Part shown: positions 53,905-64,000 of the stretch, piece by piece
How positions within the stretch are numbered: position 1 is the stretch's first letter
Layout: every line of letters begins with the position of its first letter
Translations under genes and position numbers: made by a program
Assembly (NCBI GenBank): GCA_029204045.2
Contig: CM055071.1
Coordinates: 16,265,161 to 16,329,160, forward strand
Source: Tillandsia leiboldiana
Taxonomy: Eukaryota; Streptophyta; Magnoliopsida; Poales; Bromeliaceae
DNA: 64,000 nucleotides
Direction of reading: 5' to 3'
Notes under the pieces: generated by a model
What the model saw: only the letters and a program-made list of their open reading frames with translations
What the model was told of the DNA's origin: nothing
The model's database searches: none

Positions 53905-56900
53905 TGTGAGGACCTGGATCCCCACGTCGAGATTACTGGATCATCTACAGCTCCCGGAGGCCTATGTGGCGTGTTGGTGGGATTTGTGCCCAAATTGGAC
54001 ATTAGTGTTGGGCTCTGTGTGTTTAGTGGATCACGTGGGTGATCATTGGACTCCGTCGGATCGTTAGAAGTGGTTTCGCGCGAAGTGGATATTAAATTTG
54101 GACTCAGCGCGAAGTTTGGACCAAGGATTACCTTTCCGGATGCCTTCGGCAAATTTTGGAGTTGGAATTTGGCGAAATGGACATCAAATTCGGATTCAGC
54201 GCGCGAAAACGGTTAAAACGGACTACCCACTTGTTATTTTTGGGCTCTGGACACTGTTCACGCCGGAACAGTGTTTCCGGCGGCGGCGGCAGCGGCGGAG
54301 CGGCCGCAGGCAGCGCGGCGGACGGAGGCGCGGGCCGCCCGGTCCACGCGGCAGGCGTGCGCCGGGGGCGGGACGCGTGGTGGCTCGGGAGTGGGCCGGT
54401 CCGCGGGGCGCGGTCTACGGGGGAGTGCGGGGCGCACGGTGGACCGGGGGTGACACGTGGCAGGTTTGCATTGGTTCGGTCCACACGATTTCGTGCACCG
54501 GGTTCACTAGGCAGTGGCATGACACGTGGCGTTCTCCGATTGGTGGGTCTACTGTGCGCGGCAGGGTGGCAGGCGGCGGCGTCAGGCGCACGTGGGCGCG
54601 GTCGGGCGGATTCCCGCGCTTGGGGAGGACACGTGTCGGCGTCTGGGGGGCGCGACGTGTCGCGCGGGGAGCGGCTGGGGTTGCTGTCCGCTGTTTGGCG
54701 GGCGACGTGGCGGCCCAGGAGGGATTCGGGCGGCTACAGTGTTCGGGCGCGGGGATTTCGGGCTGCTACAGTGCGCGCCCGAAAATTCCCAGCGCCCGGA
54801 AATCCGGACATATCCGGTATTTTCCAATTGTTTCAGCTGCCTATAAATAGCGATCCGAGCTCTCTTCTTCTCCCTTTTTCCACCATTTCCGAGCCTCTTC
54901 TCGCCGGGGTGCCTTCAGCAAAGTTGATCCTCGTGTTTGGCTGCATCTTTCTGCAAAGTTTTGGAATTTTTGGTGGCACGCTTATCGAGGTTTCTATTTT
55001 TACGGCGCGGCGCGACGCTCGTTCGTTTGTGGTCTTCTTCGTCGCGTTTTGGTGCGAGGACTCCCCCGGCTTACCCCGAGCACCTTTTTCAGTGATTCTT
55101 GCGCCGTTGGCTTCACGACAGCGGCGCGGTGTTTTGGTGATATCTTCGCGCACAGGCATCGGATTGGGGCGATTCAAGAGGCGATTTGCATCTACACATC
55201 ACGAGGAATATGCCCAAATTTTCTTGGAATTTTCTGAATATTTTTCGAAGTGTAGGAAGCTCGGAATTGGACGTGCAGGTACTCGTTTCGAAGGTATCGA
55301 CGCGAGGATTACTGTGGTATTTTTATTGGATTTTTCTGGGCACTTGCAGCAGGGGTGTTTTTAGCTGTTTGAAGCCGAGGCTTGCGCGACTTGTACCGTG
55401 GGTGTTATGTTGGCAGATTTTGGACCGCGGGCGTCTACCCACTTCACCGACTTCAGGTTTGCCTTGGGTTAAGCGCTTCAGGTGGGTGAGCTTATTATCA
55501 GTAATTGTTTAAGGCAATGTTTATGTTGTGGCAAGTATAAGTCCACTTGTGGGGATGTCACCCCTCTATGACTGATGCATGCATGTGTAGGGTACATAGT
55601 TTATATTGGTAAGTAGGTAAGCTTGTTAATGATATCGGTATAAATGATTGCAAGAATAGTATTTATGAGGTATGCTGAGGACTTGCATGACTTGGGCATC
55701 TATGTGATGACTAGTGTAAGCTTACCTAGGATAATGTTACCCTATGAAATTATGTAACATGCCATGTTAGCACATAGCCTTTCTTGTGATGGATTATGCT
55801 TGGGACAGGATTTCGTAGCTATGTGCGGATTTGTACTCTGAGGAGTTATTATGATCATTCTATTGATGAACCCTGAATTGTGGACAGGTCTAGTTTTGGA
55901 ATTCCGGCATGTTGCTTATTCCTAAGGAACTACTATTATGCTTTAGCCCCCTTTTATTTCCTTGAGGACAATTGCATGCTTGTATGGTCACGTAGTTAGG
56001 CCATCTTTTACTGCTGCACTACTTATTGGAACTTGACTTAGGAGAAACCATGCTTTTCTTTTCTCCTTCTTGTTAGTCAGGTGGTCAGTGTTGCTCGGGT
56101 TCGAGCAGGGGGTCTGGGTAGTGTACAGTCGGGACATCGTGTCTGGGCAGGTTGGTTTAGTTGTGGGGCTTTGCGGCAACCGCGGATATTGGGCGGTTGA
56201 CCGGGTGTTTCTCTATGCACCTGATTGGGTATCAGTTTCTTTAGTGGATGGAGTTTCCCACTTATCGTTTAGTGCATCCGATTGAGGTCGGGTCTTTCCT
56301 TAGTGGTTGAGCTTTCCCACTTTGATCAGAGTCGTGATCCAGTCCTGCTACATTGAGACACTTGACAGGGATACTTGTTACTGAGATGTACTTTACTCGT
56401 GTGGGTCGCTCCCCTCGAGTGCCACTCCGGAGGTAGGCTTGACCGAGCCGTGTGCCGGTCTGTTACTTATATTTTTGACCGAGCCGTGTGCCGGTCCGTT
56501 ACATATCTTGAGATCGAGCCGTGTGCCGATCAGTTACTGAGTTCGACAGCAGAGCAGGCAGTACCGGGTGTCATACCGGTTCATTTGATTGGGTTTATTT
56601 CGGTCAGATACTTTTATTGTTACACTCGTGCCTGGGGGCCGAGTGCAGACTGGTAGTTGAGTTTAGATCAGTGCTAGTATTGTTGAGAGCCGTCTGGTTG
56701 ACGGTGGTCCCGTGTTGTTGCGAGTACTTTGACCGCTGTGTGAGAGGTTGAGCATCTTGATTCTATCCGTTCTGAGAGAGAGCGTGGATTTTGACCATAG
56801 CCTGCATGTTTCTCTCCTCGATAGCGAGCTTGTCCGTTTGGACGCCCTACGTAATTCCTGCCCGTCAGCGGGAGGTGGTTGTAGGTGGGCGCAGGTTTGA

Positions 56901-57654
56901 CTGGACCAGATGTGGCAGTCAGTTCGATTGGGTCGGTGGTGCACTTCATGTGCTAGGGGTTGCATACCACTGTTTGGTTCTCCCCCTTTTAGCCTTTAGT
57001 TAGGGGCAGGGCAGCTGTTGAGAGTTTCCAGCGTACTCATTTCAGTCTTATGACTTGGGTTAGTTTTTGTCTCTTGAGGACTTGGTGGGCAGACCGTCGG
57101 GTCTGGCGGTGGTACCCACTGAGAACTCCCTTTTTGGAGTAGTTCTCACACCCTTTGGGGGTTTTCCCCCCTTTTCTCTCCTCTTCTTTGTTTTGCAGAG
57201 TCTTAGCAGGTGTTGCCGACTCTGCGGTTGTTGATCGTGGCGAGGGAGTCGCGAGCTAGATCCCTACCCGGCGTTGGAGAGTAGCGGTACCCTTCTGAGG
57301 AGATCATCAGTAGATTAGCGGTTTCTTTTCCTCTTTTGAGAGACTTGTAGTGAGGATATTTTGTATTGAGAGACTGTACACTGTTGTATATATATATTGG
57401 AGTTACCTCCCGGTTGGGTTTAGAGCTTGTACTCGAGGATTTGTATTATTATTATTTTGGGAGGCAGACAGTGTTGTTTATTTCCAGTTGTACAGTGATT
57501 GATTTTAGTTACAGCAGATTTTTATTTATAGCTCTGATATCTGTTTAGTTATAGTACTTTTCTTGCAGGTAGGACGCTTCGCCTATGCAGGTATGCATAG
57601 GTGGCGGATCTGTTTGGCGGGCCCGGGTCGCAGTTTCGACCCCGGGGCGTGACA
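53905..57654 (+). repeat. Element 4 3' LTR (3750 bp)
   Basis: Nearly identical to 46751-50498. Differences seen include a 2-bp TA insertion in a TA run near 57390 and single-base changes in U3 (for example ACGCGTGGTGG for ACGCGTGGCGG). Confidence 0.93.
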
Positions 57655-57659
57655 AATGG

Positions 57660-57785
57660 AGTAACCAGGAGGAGCGCGAGGCGACCTGGGAACTAGAGAC
57701 AAAAATGAGAGAGTATTTTCCTGATTTGTTTAGCGAGGGTTGAGGATAAGTTTCGAGGACGAAACTTCTTTTAAGGGGTGTGTGG
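57660..57785 (+). pseudogene. Element 1 chromodomain tail and polypurine region
   Basis: Continues TIPYVKVQW from 46750 as SNQEEREATWELETKMREYFPDLF to a stop at 57741. Then come the AAGTTTCG-AGGA-CGAAACTT dyad and a purine-rich TTAAGGGGTGTGTGG before the LTR. The tail matches the divergent chromodomain-like end of element 2 pol. Confidence 0.85.
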
Positions 57786-60396
57786 TGTAATATCACAACT
57801 TTTTGTGTAACGTTTTACCCTCTGACTAACAAATTACATGTTGGGGAAAACTGAATTATCGAGTTCTCTTAAGTTGACTATCACACGGTGCGGGTATTTT
57901 TTGGTGATAGAGCTCGAAAAATGATTAACGGCGGTGCAATCGGATCTCAAATCCGACTTACGGATCTCCCGGATTGGGGTTTTGAAGATCGCGGTAACCG
58001 TAGTGTGAATCGGAATCCGTGCAAAAGATCGAGCACGCTTTTCGAGGGGATAAGGAATTATCTCTTGTGATTACATAATTATTATTTAATATTAAATATC
58101 CGGATGTGGGTTTTACGGTACGTATCAAGAGAAAGAAACGAGTTATTTCCGAAAAGAAAAGAGAAAACCCTAGCCGAAGAGAAAAGAAAGAAAAGAGGAG
58201 AGAAAACCCTAACCAGAGGAAAAAGAAGGAAAGAAGAAGAGAGCGGAGGAGTCCGATCGCTTCCGATCAACGTGCCGGAGCCGGAAGTGTGAACGGATCA
58301 TCTTCTTCAACGAGATCGTGGTAAGCAAGTTTCCTTTTTCGGTATTTGTTAGGGTTTCGTCTCTTTTGCCATTTAGCCGCCGCCGCCGCGAAGCCCTACG
58401 GCACCGCCGTCGTCGCCGTCGCGGAAAAACCCTAGGGCATCGCCGCCGCCGCCGCTGCACCGCTCGCGGCACGCGCGTGCCGTGCGGGGCTAGTGCCGGC
58501 GCAGACGCGTCGCATGCGCCGCGCGGGGCTGGAGCCCACGCGGCCGCACCGCTTGTGCCGCGCGAGGCTGGTGCCCGCCCGGCCGTCGCATGCGCCGCGC
58601 AGGGCTAGTGCCCGCGCGGCCACACTGCATGCCCGCGCGGGGCTGGTGCCCGCGCGGCCGTTGCATCCGCCGCGCGGGGCTGGTGCCTGCGCGACCGAAA
58701 TGCATGCGCCGCGCGGGGCTGGTGCCCGCGCGGCCGCCTCATGCACCGCGCGGGGCTGGTGCCCGGAGCCCGCGCGGCCGCGCCGCGCGGCCGCGGGGCT
58801 GGTGCCCGCGTGACCGTCGCATGCGCCGCGTAGGGCTGGAGCCCGCGCCGCACGGCATGCGCCGCGCGGGGCTGGTGCCCGCGCTGCCGTCGCATGGGCC
58901 GCCCGGGGCTGGTGTCCGCGCGGCCGCACCGCATGCACCGCGCGGGGCTGGTGCCCGCGCGGCCTTCGCATGCGCCGCGCGGGGCAGGCACCCGCGCGGC
59001 TGCACCGCACGCGGTGCGCGTGCCGCGCGAGGGCCCGCTTCGTCGCCGCCGTCGTCGCCGCCGCCACCGCGAGTCATTAGTCCTTTTTGTTTGTTCTTTC
59101 GGAGTCGTGTTTCCCTATAAGAGTTGTATCTTACTTGTTATGCCCTGTTGGGGGACTTTCTTTTAGGTTCGGGTGTCGTCCGAAGGTACGGCTCGATTGC
59201 GGAGTTCCGATCGACGCGATTTGAGGTGGGTATTTTCTGGTATTTTCGGTGTACAGTCATTCCTGTGTATTTTGTGAAATTAAAGTAGATATTTTTTGTA
59301 AACTGTCTAACCCCATTGCATGAGAATCCGTCTTATTTCTAACTGAGGCGATTGAGGTCGTGAAGCTGTATTACATGCCAATTTTGGCAAACATGCTCAT
59401 AATTGCTTACACGCACACCGGCGGTCTGGCCACCGCGCAGGGTGTATTTTTTCGGAAAGATTGTATGATTACCCGTGTGACTAGGGATGATGGGGACCCC
59501 TCACGGTGAGGCGACTGCTTCTTGGGAAGTAGAGGGGTTGGAGGCACCAAGGAATGAGCACAGTATCTGGGGTAGGTGCCCAGCATGTTTTTCAATCTGG
59601 GGTAGGTGCCCAGCGTGTTTGTGACAGGGGATTTAGTGATTCATGAGGGGGAAGTGGAATGCTCTGGTGTATCGGTTTGTCCATTACAATTTTATAGCAT
59701 TTACTTGTTTATCATCTACTTTATCAGTCACTGACTACCCACACTGTGACAGGGCCAAGCAGGGGTGGGAACCGGGACGACGGTGAGGCAGCGTTTAGAG
59801 GACCCTAGCCGTCGAGGCTAATGAAGTTTTCTGTTTTACGGTTATCTTTTATTGTCTTTGGTTAGTAATCTGTGATTGCTTGTGAATGGATTATTGTGGA
59901 TGTTGGGTTGATATCTTAGCTTAGGAATGGCATCTAATATCTGTGATTGTTGAGACTTATGTATGCGGCTTGTTTTCAAACATCAAAATGGTTTCAAAAG
60001 TGTTTTCAAACTAAGTGTCGTGTGGACACTGATTTCTAAACCCGTGGATTTATCCTTTCAAGCCATGATGCCGCTTAAAAGATATTGCGAAAACGTTTTG
60101 TAAAACCGGGTGTCGTGTGGACACCGTCTTTCAAACCTATGGATTTATCCTTTCATTGCGATGTGGTGATTATGACTATATGGTTAAATGTGATCTCTCC
60201 TTCTAATTGCTCAATGATTGCATGGTTAAAGTACTAGTCGTGTTCGGAATGCCGTACATATACAAAGGAGGCTCCGCCCGTTTGGGAGGTGAATTTGTAT
60301 ATGTGGCGGGTCTGGCGCGCACCGGAGGCAAGGTTAATTTAAAGAAAAATATATATATACATTTTTCGCTCTTTTAGAATCCTCCGGGGTGTGACA
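57786..60396 (+). repeat. Element 1 3' LTR (2611 bp)
   Basis: Starts TGTAATATCAC and ends GGGGTGTGACA. It keeps about 160-180 bp (57945-58121) lost from the 5' LTR. GC-rich array 58470-59020, hairpins at about 60017-60122, terminal hairpin 60250-60308. Divergence from the 5' LTR is the highest of the gypsy pairs. Confidence 0.87.
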
Positions 60397-60703
60397 CCAT
60401 AGCAGGGAGGGAAAGGATAGGAGCCGACATCAATCTGCTCTTCAAGTCCTTGAAGCTCATCTGACAGTCCTCACAACAGACAAACTTAATTTCTTTGCGC
60501 GTCAAATAAGTGAGGGGTGTGGAGAGCTTCGCAAAGCCCTCCACAAACCGACGATAGTATCCAGCCAATCCCATGAAGCTGCGCACCTCAGAAACGATCG
60601 TCGGTCGGGGCCAATCCCGGACTGCCTCAATCTTCGTCGGGTCCACTGCCATACCTGCGGCTGAAATCACATGGCCTAAGAAAACTACCTCCCGAAGCGA
60701 GGT
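60397..60703 (-). pseudogene. Gypsy RT/RNase H fragment, minus strand
   Basis: Reads LREVVFLGHVISAAGMAVDP, then AVRDWPRPTIVSEVRSFMGLAGYYRRFVEGFAKL and ends at ILSLPAM where the element 1 LTR begins. This is the connection between RT and RNase H of a Tekay-like pol. It is open over about 100 codons but truncated at both ends. The continuing part expected on the other side of element 1 (before 10411) is not there. Confidence 0.85.
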
Positions 60704-60766
60704 TGTGGTGACCCCGATTCCCGTGCTGCTTTCCCCATGACCCATGCAGTGAAACACCTATTAGTG
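60704..60766. other. Short unassigned segment
   Basis: Between the pol fragment and the LTR fragment. No similarity recognised; no clear polypurine tract. Confidence 0.4.
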
Positions 60767-61527
60767 GTGTGTCGGACCCGTAACGCGTCAAATGGACGCG
60801 TTGGACGGACTCAGTGAGGTTTCTGGATTAAGCCTGTCCTTCGGTTGCTTTCGTCGAATTTTAGAAAGGATTTCAGGCTAATCCAAGATCGGATTTGGAT
60901 TCAGCGTGGAAAAACATCAAAAATCGACTATTTACTTGCCCTTTTCGGAGTCCGGATGCCCAAAAAGGAACCCCCGGAAGTTTTCTGCGCGTTCTGGTGC
61001 ATGGGGGGAGCTGTGGACCAAGAGGGTTAACACGTGGCGGCACCGGATAGGTGGGCGCAGTGCGCCCAGTCCACGCGGGAAGAGTGGACCGGGGCGGGGG
61101 CCACGTGGCGGTTCCTGAGTGGACGGCGCAATGCGCGCGGTCCACCCAGAGGTGCGAGGTAGGCGGGCAGTTCGGGCAGGTGGGCGCGGCATGGCGCGCA
61201 CGTGGCGCCTCGCGGTTGGGCTGCGCCACCCGCTCCCTCTGCGCGGTCGGGCCACGTGGCACGGCCCGGTTGGCCGCGCTACGCTGCGCGGTGTTCCGGG
61301 ACACGTGGCGCGCCCAGAATGATCCGGGCGCAGCCTTTGGTGTGCGCTGTTCGGCGCCCAAGAGTTTCGTGCGCCCGAAAACGTACCCAAAAGTGTCGTT
61401 TCTCCCCTTTTTCTTTGGCTATAAATTGACTTCCTCTCCCTCTTTTCTCTCTTTTGGCTGGGCTTTTCGAGTGGGGGTTCTTAGCAGAGCTCCTTCCACC
61501 TGTGCTCCATTTCCCACAGAGTTTTGA
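60767..61527 (+). mobile_element. 5' part of an element-4-related LTR
   Basis: Begins near 60767 (TGTGTCGGACCCG) and shares with element 4 the U3 order: ATTCAGCG near 60900, TTTACTTG, GC-rich ACGTGG zone, a TATA-like TATAAATT (61420-61427) and a pyrimidine-rich leader. It is cut at 61527 by the next LTR fragment. Confidence 0.65.
61031..61310 (+). promoter_or_regulatory. G-box/ABRE-like site cluster
   Basis: Five exact ACGTGGC at 61032, 61103, 61200, 61254 and 61303, within 400 bases upstream of the TATA-like box. This is a third independent LTR with the same feature although the sequence between sites is largely unalignable. Confidence 0.6.
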
Positions 61528-61913
61528 TGTAGTGACCCGGATCTCCACTGAGCTTTTGCAGTGTGTTCAGCGACTTCTGCAGGCCTATGCTGTGTGTTAG
61601 AGGTGCTTGTGCGTAAATTGGACCCAAGAATTAGACTCAGCGCGAAATTTGGATTAAGATTACTTATTTGGATGCCTTCGGCAAATTTTGGAAGTGGAAT
61701 TGGGCCAAACAGACATCAGATTTGAACTCAGCGCGCGAAAACGATGGAAATGGACTATTTACTTGTATTTTTCGGAGCCCGGATACCCAAACACGGAGTT
61801 CGAGGCTTGAGGTACTGTTCTGGCGGTCGGGGAAGCGCCGGCGGCGTCGGGCAGGCGGCGGAGCGCGGCGACGCGGCTGCGGGCAGCAGCTCGGGCAGAG
61901 GAGTGGGCCGGCC
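61528..61913 (+). mobile_element. 5' end of a second element-4-type LTR
   Basis: Starts TGTAGTGACCCGGATCTCCAC and matches the first 400 bases of the element 4 LTR (GGATGCCTTCGGCAAATTTTGG, then CAGCGCGCGAAAACG). It is cut at 61913 by a minus-strand LTR. It sits directly against the LTR fragment ending at 61527, so it is an LTR inserted in an LTR. Confidence 0.7.
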
Positions 61914-62387
61914 TGTCACGCCGCGGGGTCGAGCCTGCGACCCGGGCTCGCCAACAGATCCGCCGTCTGTGCGGAAACAGCCGCACAGACGAAGCGTCTA
62001 ACCTGTAACAAGAGATCTAGCTGTACAAGTATCAGAGCAGAAGAGATGCATCACTGAAGAAAATAAACTGTATACAAGTGTCACTAAGTAAAAAGTCCAG
62101 GTACAACATCCACTACCTCCCAAAAAGGGTACATCACCACTAACCAGTACAAAAGTGGGAGACCAAAAAAACCCGGGGTAGCTCTACCTGTGACTCTACA
62201 GACCCAGGAGGCACTAGTCGGCCAAGCCCTTGCCACGGTCTGAAGACTCCGCACGTGCCGGCCCTGGAACGGCCGCCTCAGAAACACCTGTCACACACGG
62301 CGGGTGTGAGATCAACTGAAAAGTCAGATCTCAGTGGGTACCGATGTCCTATCCTCGGTAGCCCACCAAGTCCACTGGAGGCAAAAC

Positions 62388-62448
<61 letters not shown>
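62388..62448. repeat. (GATA)n microsatellite
   Basis: About 15 perfect GATA units. Confidence 0.95.
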
Positions 62449-62451
<3 letters not shown>

Positions 62452-62564
62452 CTGAAATGAAGGCTGTAAGTAAATCTATCACTATATGCCTCAATGCAAT
62501 GCTGTACTAAATGACATCTAGCATCATATGAAAATGACCACCCGCACATGTCATTCCCCCACAG

Positions 62565-62795
62565 CCACCCGGTAACTCGGCCGGGGGCGAGCTTCCACTG
62601 GTATCTCGGCCAGGGAAGTACTCTACTGGTAACTCAGCCAGGGAAAAAGTCCTGCCGGTAACTCGGCCGGGGAAAAAGTCCTCCCGGTAACTCGGCCGGG
62701 GAAAGGTACCCTCCTGGTAGCTCGGCCAGGGAAAAACTGCCCTCCCGGTGACTCGGCCGGGGAAAACGCCCTCCTGGTAACTCGGCCAGGGCTTC
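62565..62795. repeat. Minisatellite, about 28-34 bp unit
   Basis: Eight imperfect copies of CCGGTAACTCGGCCGGGGAA with short variable spacers (AAAGTCCT, GGTACCCT and similar). Within units CCGG or CTGG varies together with CCGG or CAGG, so the ends stay roughly complementary. Confidence 0.85.
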
Positions 62796-63189
62796 CAATA
62801 CCGCTGTGTAACCTAGAGCGAACACCCAGGAGCATCATACATGCCCAAGTCGGAAACCAGAACCCGCGACTTACACGACTGACCCGCACTTGCCTGATAA
62901 CACAAGGTCACCATACCTTTGCATCTGGAAACAGAAATGGCATCTTGTAATCCTTTCGAAAGAAACCAATCCACCTGTGAAGAACCCGCAAAAGCCGCGC
63001 GCCCAACGAAGGTCTCGGCGCGATCTCACAACTCCTCGCGGCACAGCGCTCACCACCGATCACGTAGCCAAGCTGACACTGAGGCACACTGCGAAAAGGT
63101 GGAAACTGGGGTCAGAAAATCCGCGGTCGAAAACTGCGCCCACAAGGCGACAAAAATCTCATCCGGCGACGAGAACGTCGCGAGTGGCG

Positions 63190-64000
63190 CGGAAAACCCA
63201 TCGCACCCACGCCGCGGCGCGTTGCCCGGCCGCAGCCCGCGCGGCAACAGCGCTGCTCGCGGCCGCACGGCACAAAGGCCGCCCGCGCGGCGCCTTGCAG
63301 GCCTGCGCGCCTAGCGCGCGGCCTGCAAGCCCGCCGCGGCACAAGGCCGCCCGCGCGGCGCCTTCCAGGCCCGCGCGGCACAAGGCCACCCGCGCGGGCC
63401 TTGCAGGCCCGCGCGCCTAGCGCGCGGCGTGCAAGCCCGCGTGGCCCATGGCCGCCCGCGCGGGCCATGGCCGCCCGCGTGGGGCCTTGCAGGCCCGCGC
63501 GCCTAGCGCGCGACCTACAAGCCCGCGCGGCACAAGGCCGCCCGCGCGGGGCCATGGCCGCCCGCGCGGGGCCTTGCAGGCCCGCGCGCCTAGCGCGCGG
63601 CCTGCAAGCCCGCGCGACCCATGGCCGCCCGCGCGGGGCCTTGCAGGCCCGCACGCCTAGCGCGCGGCCTGCAAGCCCGCGCGGCCCATGGCCGCACGCC
63701 TGGCCCGCAGCGGGGCCCGCGGCACCGCCCACGGTCCGCGCAGTGCCCGCGGCACTGCGCTCGCACCGCAGTGCCGCGCGCGGCCCGCGCGGGGCCCGCG
63801 GTACTGCGCGCGCACCGCAGTGCCGCGCGCGGCCCGCGCGGGGCCCGCGGCACTGCGCGCGGTCCGCGCAGTGCCCGCGGCACTGCGCGCGCACCGCAGT
63901 GCCGCGCGCGGCCCGCGCGGGGCGGGGCCCGCGGCACTGCGCGCGGTCCGCGCAGTGCCCGCGGCACTGCGCGCGCATCGCAGTGCCGCGCGCGGCCCGC
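63190..64000. repeat. GC-rich tandem arrays with nested dyads
   Basis: From 63280 to 63700 a unit of about 70-110 bp repeats around TTGCAGGCC..GCGCGC-CTA-GCGCGC..GGCCTGCAA, a near-perfect inverted repeat with 16-bp arms and one bulged base, present about five times. From 63710 to 64000 a second repeat of about 55-75 bp uses GCGCACCGCAGTGCCGCGCG and CCCGCGGCACTGCGCG. Open frames on both strands here are repeat artefacts. Confidence 0.85.

Larger units (their letters stand above)
46751..57654 (+). mobile_element. Element 4: gypsy element with 3.75-kb LTRs and decayed interior
   Basis: LTRs 46751-50498 and 53905-57654, perfect target duplication AATGG (46746-46750 and 57655-57659), inserted in the integrase tail of element 1. 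The interior is only 3.4 kb and coding traces are heavily mutated, yet the LTRs differ by only about ten changes by eye. LTRs make up about 69% of the element. It fits a non-autonomous Tekay derivative mobilised by related elements. Confidence 0.95.
10411..60396 (+). mobile_element. Element 1: outer Tekay-like gypsy element, split by three insertions
   Basis: Both LTRs start TGTAATATCA/TGTAATATCAC and end GTGACA. Internal pieces read continuously once the insertions are ignored: 12804-12847, 23702-26361, 45547-46750 and 57660-57785. The joins are shown by the protein reading across them: GRICVP before element 3 continues as DVPEIKKEIL after it, and TIPYVKVQW before element 4 continues as SNQEEREATW after it. 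All coding parts are broken. The flanks do not duplicate (GCGTA at 10406-10410, CCATA at 60397-60401), and the right flank is a gypsy pol fragment absent on the left, so the two LTRs may not derive from one clean insertion. Confidence 0.8.
61914..64000 (-). mobile_element. 3' part of a gypsy LTR, minus strand, running off the window
   Basis: Read on the minus strand it ends GGCGTGACA at 61914, preceded by GGCGGATCTGTTGGCG and a hairpin CGTCTGTGCGG/CCGCACAGACG (about 61955-61985), as in the other LTRs. Further upstream (rightwards) come a GATA tract, a CGG-containing minisatellite and a long GC-rich array. The LTR start lies beyond 64000. Confidence 0.7.

Noticed and set aside
60374..60757. 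Intact minus-strand gene of 127 codons
   Set aside because: Only residues matching gypsy RT/RNase H are real; both ends of the frame are read-through into adjacent LTR and unassigned sequence.
63112..63978. Minus-strand 288-codon open frame and its neighbours
   Set aside because: Arises from GC-rich tandem repeats with dyad symmetry, open in several frames on both strands.

Overview
This window is plant (angiosperm) heterochromatin made almost entirely of nested LTR retrotransposons. I see no intact host gene, tRNA or rRNA. The plant origin follows from the element lineages: Ty3/gypsy chromoviruses of the Tekay/Del type, with very long LTRs (2.4-3.75 kb), an initiator-Met-tRNA primer site and a C-terminal chromodomain-like tail, and a Ty1/copia Sirevirus-like (SIRE/Maximus) element with gag, pol and an env-like third ORF. 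The species cannot be named from the sequence.

Layout. 1-5051: pieces of three long gypsy LTRs; a minus-strand LTR (1-2768) interrupts plus-strand LTR sequence. 5052-6703: a truncated minus-strand copia element (gag, protease motif, primer site, 251-bp LTR). 6704-10410: AT-rich sequence without recognisable genes, holding a MITE candidate and a (CT)n tract. 10411-60396: one large outer gypsy element (element 1) split into four internal pieces by three younger gypsy insertions in the same orientation. These are element 2 (12848-23696, in the leader), element 3 (26362-45541, TSD CCCGA, between the RNase H and integrase coding regions) and element 4 (46751-57654, TSD AATGG, in the integrase tail). 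Element 2 carries a solo copia LTR (18684-20035, TSD AGCTC). Element 3 carries a full-length Sirevirus-like element in its 3' LTR (32008-43125, minus strand, TSD TGTTA). 60397-64000: a minus-strand gypsy pol fragment and three further LTR fragments.

State of the elements. No element here is autonomous. Elements 3 and 4 have nearly identical LTR pairs but decayed coding interiors, so they probably moved using proteins from elsewhere. The Sirevirus-like copy keeps three long ORFs but has lost protease and the integrase N-terminus, and one integrase catalytic Asp is Asn.

The most unusual signals are non-coding. (i) The copia LTR leader carries eight small stem-loops with an invariant TGGATT loop and stems that change by compensating substitutions. 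(ii) The env-like ORF has what looks like its own promoter (a copy of the LTR palindrome array plus a TATA box) and a 380-nt leader intron that places the first AUG at the start of the ORF. (iii) All four gypsy LTR families carry two or three hairpins with a GTGTG-type loop and covarying stems, followed by another covarying hairpin near the LTR 3' end. (iv) The gypsy LTR leaders look intron-containing, and the GC-rich tandem arrays of two families fall inside the predicted first intron. (v) The promoter parts of one LTR superfamily are packed with ACGTGGC/ACGTGTC (G-box/ABRE-like) sites.
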